Source: Treponema sp.
GTDB taxonomy: Bacteria > Spirochaetota > Spirochaetia > Treponematales > Treponemataceae
Direction: 5' to 3'
Length of the DNA stretch: 5,778 bases
NCBI GenBank assembly: GCA_024691265.1
Contig: JAILNT010000040.1
Coordinates: forward strand, 1-5,778
Below are positions 5,579-5,778 of the stretch, in pieces. The notes beneath the pieces are model-generated. The model was not told the origin of the DNA, did no database searches, and saw only the letters and a list, made by a program, of their open reading frames with translations. A program made the translations under genes and the position numbers. Numbering within the stretch: position 1 is the first letter of the stretch; each line of letters opens with the position of its first letter.

Positions 5579-5778
5579 ATATTCTCCTTATAATAAGAAC
5601 ATTTATTAAAAGCACCATTAAACTTTTACCAGGCAGAAGCCTATATTCCCCAATCTGCCCGTATACTCAATTATAGTTTGAAGTGAAAGAATTTCCTTAC
5701 TGCATTTTATAATTTTCCGACATTCATTTTATATTTGCCATACAAACTATTATAATATAAATCAATAATATTAAAACT
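5579..5778. other. AT-rich leader region of the solute-binding protein gene, no gene seen
   Basis: These 200 bases hold the ribosome site AAGGAG (5584-5589), a hairpin candidate (5632-5659) and a perfect TATAAT at 5675-5670 on the minus strand without a convincing -35 box. A weaker pair, TTCACT (5687-5682) and TATACG (5665-5660) with a 16-base spacer, is also present. The far right part is nearly all A and T. No open frame with a ribosome site is visible on either strand, and the promoter remains uncertain. Confidence 0.5.
5632..5659 (-). repeat. Inverted repeat in the 5' leader of the solute-binding protein gene
   Basis: GGCAGA and TCTGCC (5632-5637 and 5654-5659) are perfect 6-bp arms around a 16-base centre. 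A competing smaller hairpin AGGC-TTCT-GCCT (minus strand, 5642-5631) shares one arm, so the two folds exclude each other. If transcription starts from the TATAAT at 5675-5670, the larger stem lies at the extreme 5' end of the message. It lacks a following T run, so it is not a terminator. Confidence 0.45.

Overview
The window is AT-rich and every supported gene lies on the minus strand, so it reads from right to left. It suggests a low-GC bacterium. The lipoprotein-type sugar-binding protein and overall composition fit a host-associated spirochaete of the Treponema type. That placement is my inference from the look of the proteins and is only moderately secure; a Firmicute is the main alternative.

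Right part (5778 to about 3936): a 200-base AT-rich leader, then one lipoprotein gene for a large extracellular solute-binding protein of an ABC importer (LplA/YtcQ-like, 526 residues), closed by a strong intrinsic terminator. No permease or ATPase gene is visible beside it, so it looks monocistronic.

Central part (about 3930 to 357): a compact type II fatty acid synthesis operon in the order fabD, fabG, fabF, fabZ. A promoter with a good sigma-70 match precedes it. Its leader carries three TGACA-type half-sites that could be an operator. FabD loads malonate onto acyl carrier protein (ACP), FabF condenses it with the growing acyl chain, FabG reduces the 3-keto group and FabZ dehydrates the 3-hydroxy product. 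The enoyl reductase, the initiating synthase FabH and the ACP gene needed to complete the cycle are not in view. Catalytic residues are intact in all four enzymes.

Left part (356 to 1): a 12-bp perfect inverted repeat just after fabZ, a tRNA-Leu(CAA) gene with its own promoter and a textbook terminator, and the first 19 codons of a further gene. That N-terminus resembles hotdog-fold acyl thioesterases, which would extend the fatty acid theme past the tRNA.

I see no mobile element, CRISPR array, phage gene or clearly new system. This is mainly a housekeeping region, and the points of interest are regulatory: the fab leader, the dyad after fabZ, the tRNA inserted in a lipid gene cluster, and an unusual FabD nucleophile motif.
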